Part shown: positions 63,661-64,000 of the stretch, piece after piece
How positions within the stretch are numbered: the stretch's first letter is position 1
How the letters are laid out: the number at the start of each line of letters is the position of its first letter
Assembly (NCBI GenBank): GCA_964247055.1
Contig: OZ176052.1
Location: 10,602,001-10,666,000, forward strand
Length of the DNA stretch: 64,000 nt
Direction: 5' to 3'
Origin: Paragordius varius
Taxonomy: Eukaryota; Nematomorpha
Program-made: the position numbers and the translations under genes
The notes under the pieces: generated by a model
Database searches by the model: none
The model's input: only the letters and a program-made list of their open reading frames with translations
Told to the model about the DNA's origin: nothing

Positions 63661-64000
63661 GCGCTCAATTTGTAAATAAACAACAGTTTTAAAAGTTTTT
63701 TCAGTTGAAATTTAATTAAACATTCTTTTCATATATATATAAAGAAGCTTATATTTTTTACAATTTGCCACGAGTCTAAAATTGGGACAGCTTTAAAACG
63801 CAATTATAACGAACAGCTGATATTAAAAAAATATATTATGTTGCTGGTAAAATATAGCCTGAAAACTTTTCAAATTAATTATTTGCATTTTTAACCATAA
63901 TATACATTTATTTGCGTTGCATTAGCGATTTAAAAAAAAATTTAGTAAGAAAATGGCGGCAAAAAAATTCGAAATGAGGATTTTTTTAAAAAAATTTTAA

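Noticed and set aside
1-64000. CRISPR array, operons or other prokaryotic features
   Set aside because: The genes are intron-bearing animal genes; no direct-repeat/spacer array was seen, and microsatellites explain the regular AT tracts.

Overview
The window is AT-rich genomic DNA from an invertebrate animal. Most genes are split by GT-AG introns, the standard genetic code fits (TAA and TGA both end genes), and the proteins are plainly metazoan: an E-protein bHLH factor, an RFX factor, an arthropod-style laccase, MED20, SLC35E1, cystathionine gamma-lyase and GTPBP10. Two traits stand out. Some introns are only 21-33 nt long while others run to several hundred or several thousand, and the two transcription factors carry very long Asn/Ser-rich tails. 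Very short introns are known from dicyemids, but laccases of this type are best known from arthropods, so I do not name a phylum.

Layout. 1-13,991 has no recognisable gene; it holds a degenerate tandem repeat, palindromic (foldback) repeats, an unidentified repeat at 9.4-10.4 kb and a hAT-type MITE. 13,992-20,057 (+) is a ten-exon E protein of 1,370 residues. It converges on a laccase gene at 20,530-26,771 (-), possibly extended by a 5' exon near 28.1 kb. 28-31.7 kb is repeat DNA. 31,815-33,717 (+) is SLC35E1. 34.4-40.1 kb is a nest of mobile elements: a Ty3/Gypsy fossil holding a foldback element that itself holds a tRNA-derived SINE, flanked by hAT and mariner-type MITEs. 40,713-41,401 (-) MED20 and 41,446-48,452 (+) RFX stand head to head, 44 bp apart. 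RFX converges on CTH (48,787-55,344, -), which stands head to head with GTPBP10 (55,421-56,458, +), 76 bp apart. 56,514-60,333 is a second foldback element, split by a hAT transposon. The right edge holds the 3' part of a thioredoxin-domain membrane protein gene (-).

The genes do not form one pathway. They are two developmental regulators, one oxidase probably secreted, and housekeeping genes (Mediator, mitochondrial ribosome GTPase, transsulfuration, nucleotide-sugar-type transporter, thiol redox). The useful structure lies in their arrangement (two tight divergent pairs, two convergent pairs) and in how introns and mobile elements interleave. I joined exons by hand; in every multi-exon gene except the edge gene, reading-frame phase is consistent across all junctions and the coding length divides by three.
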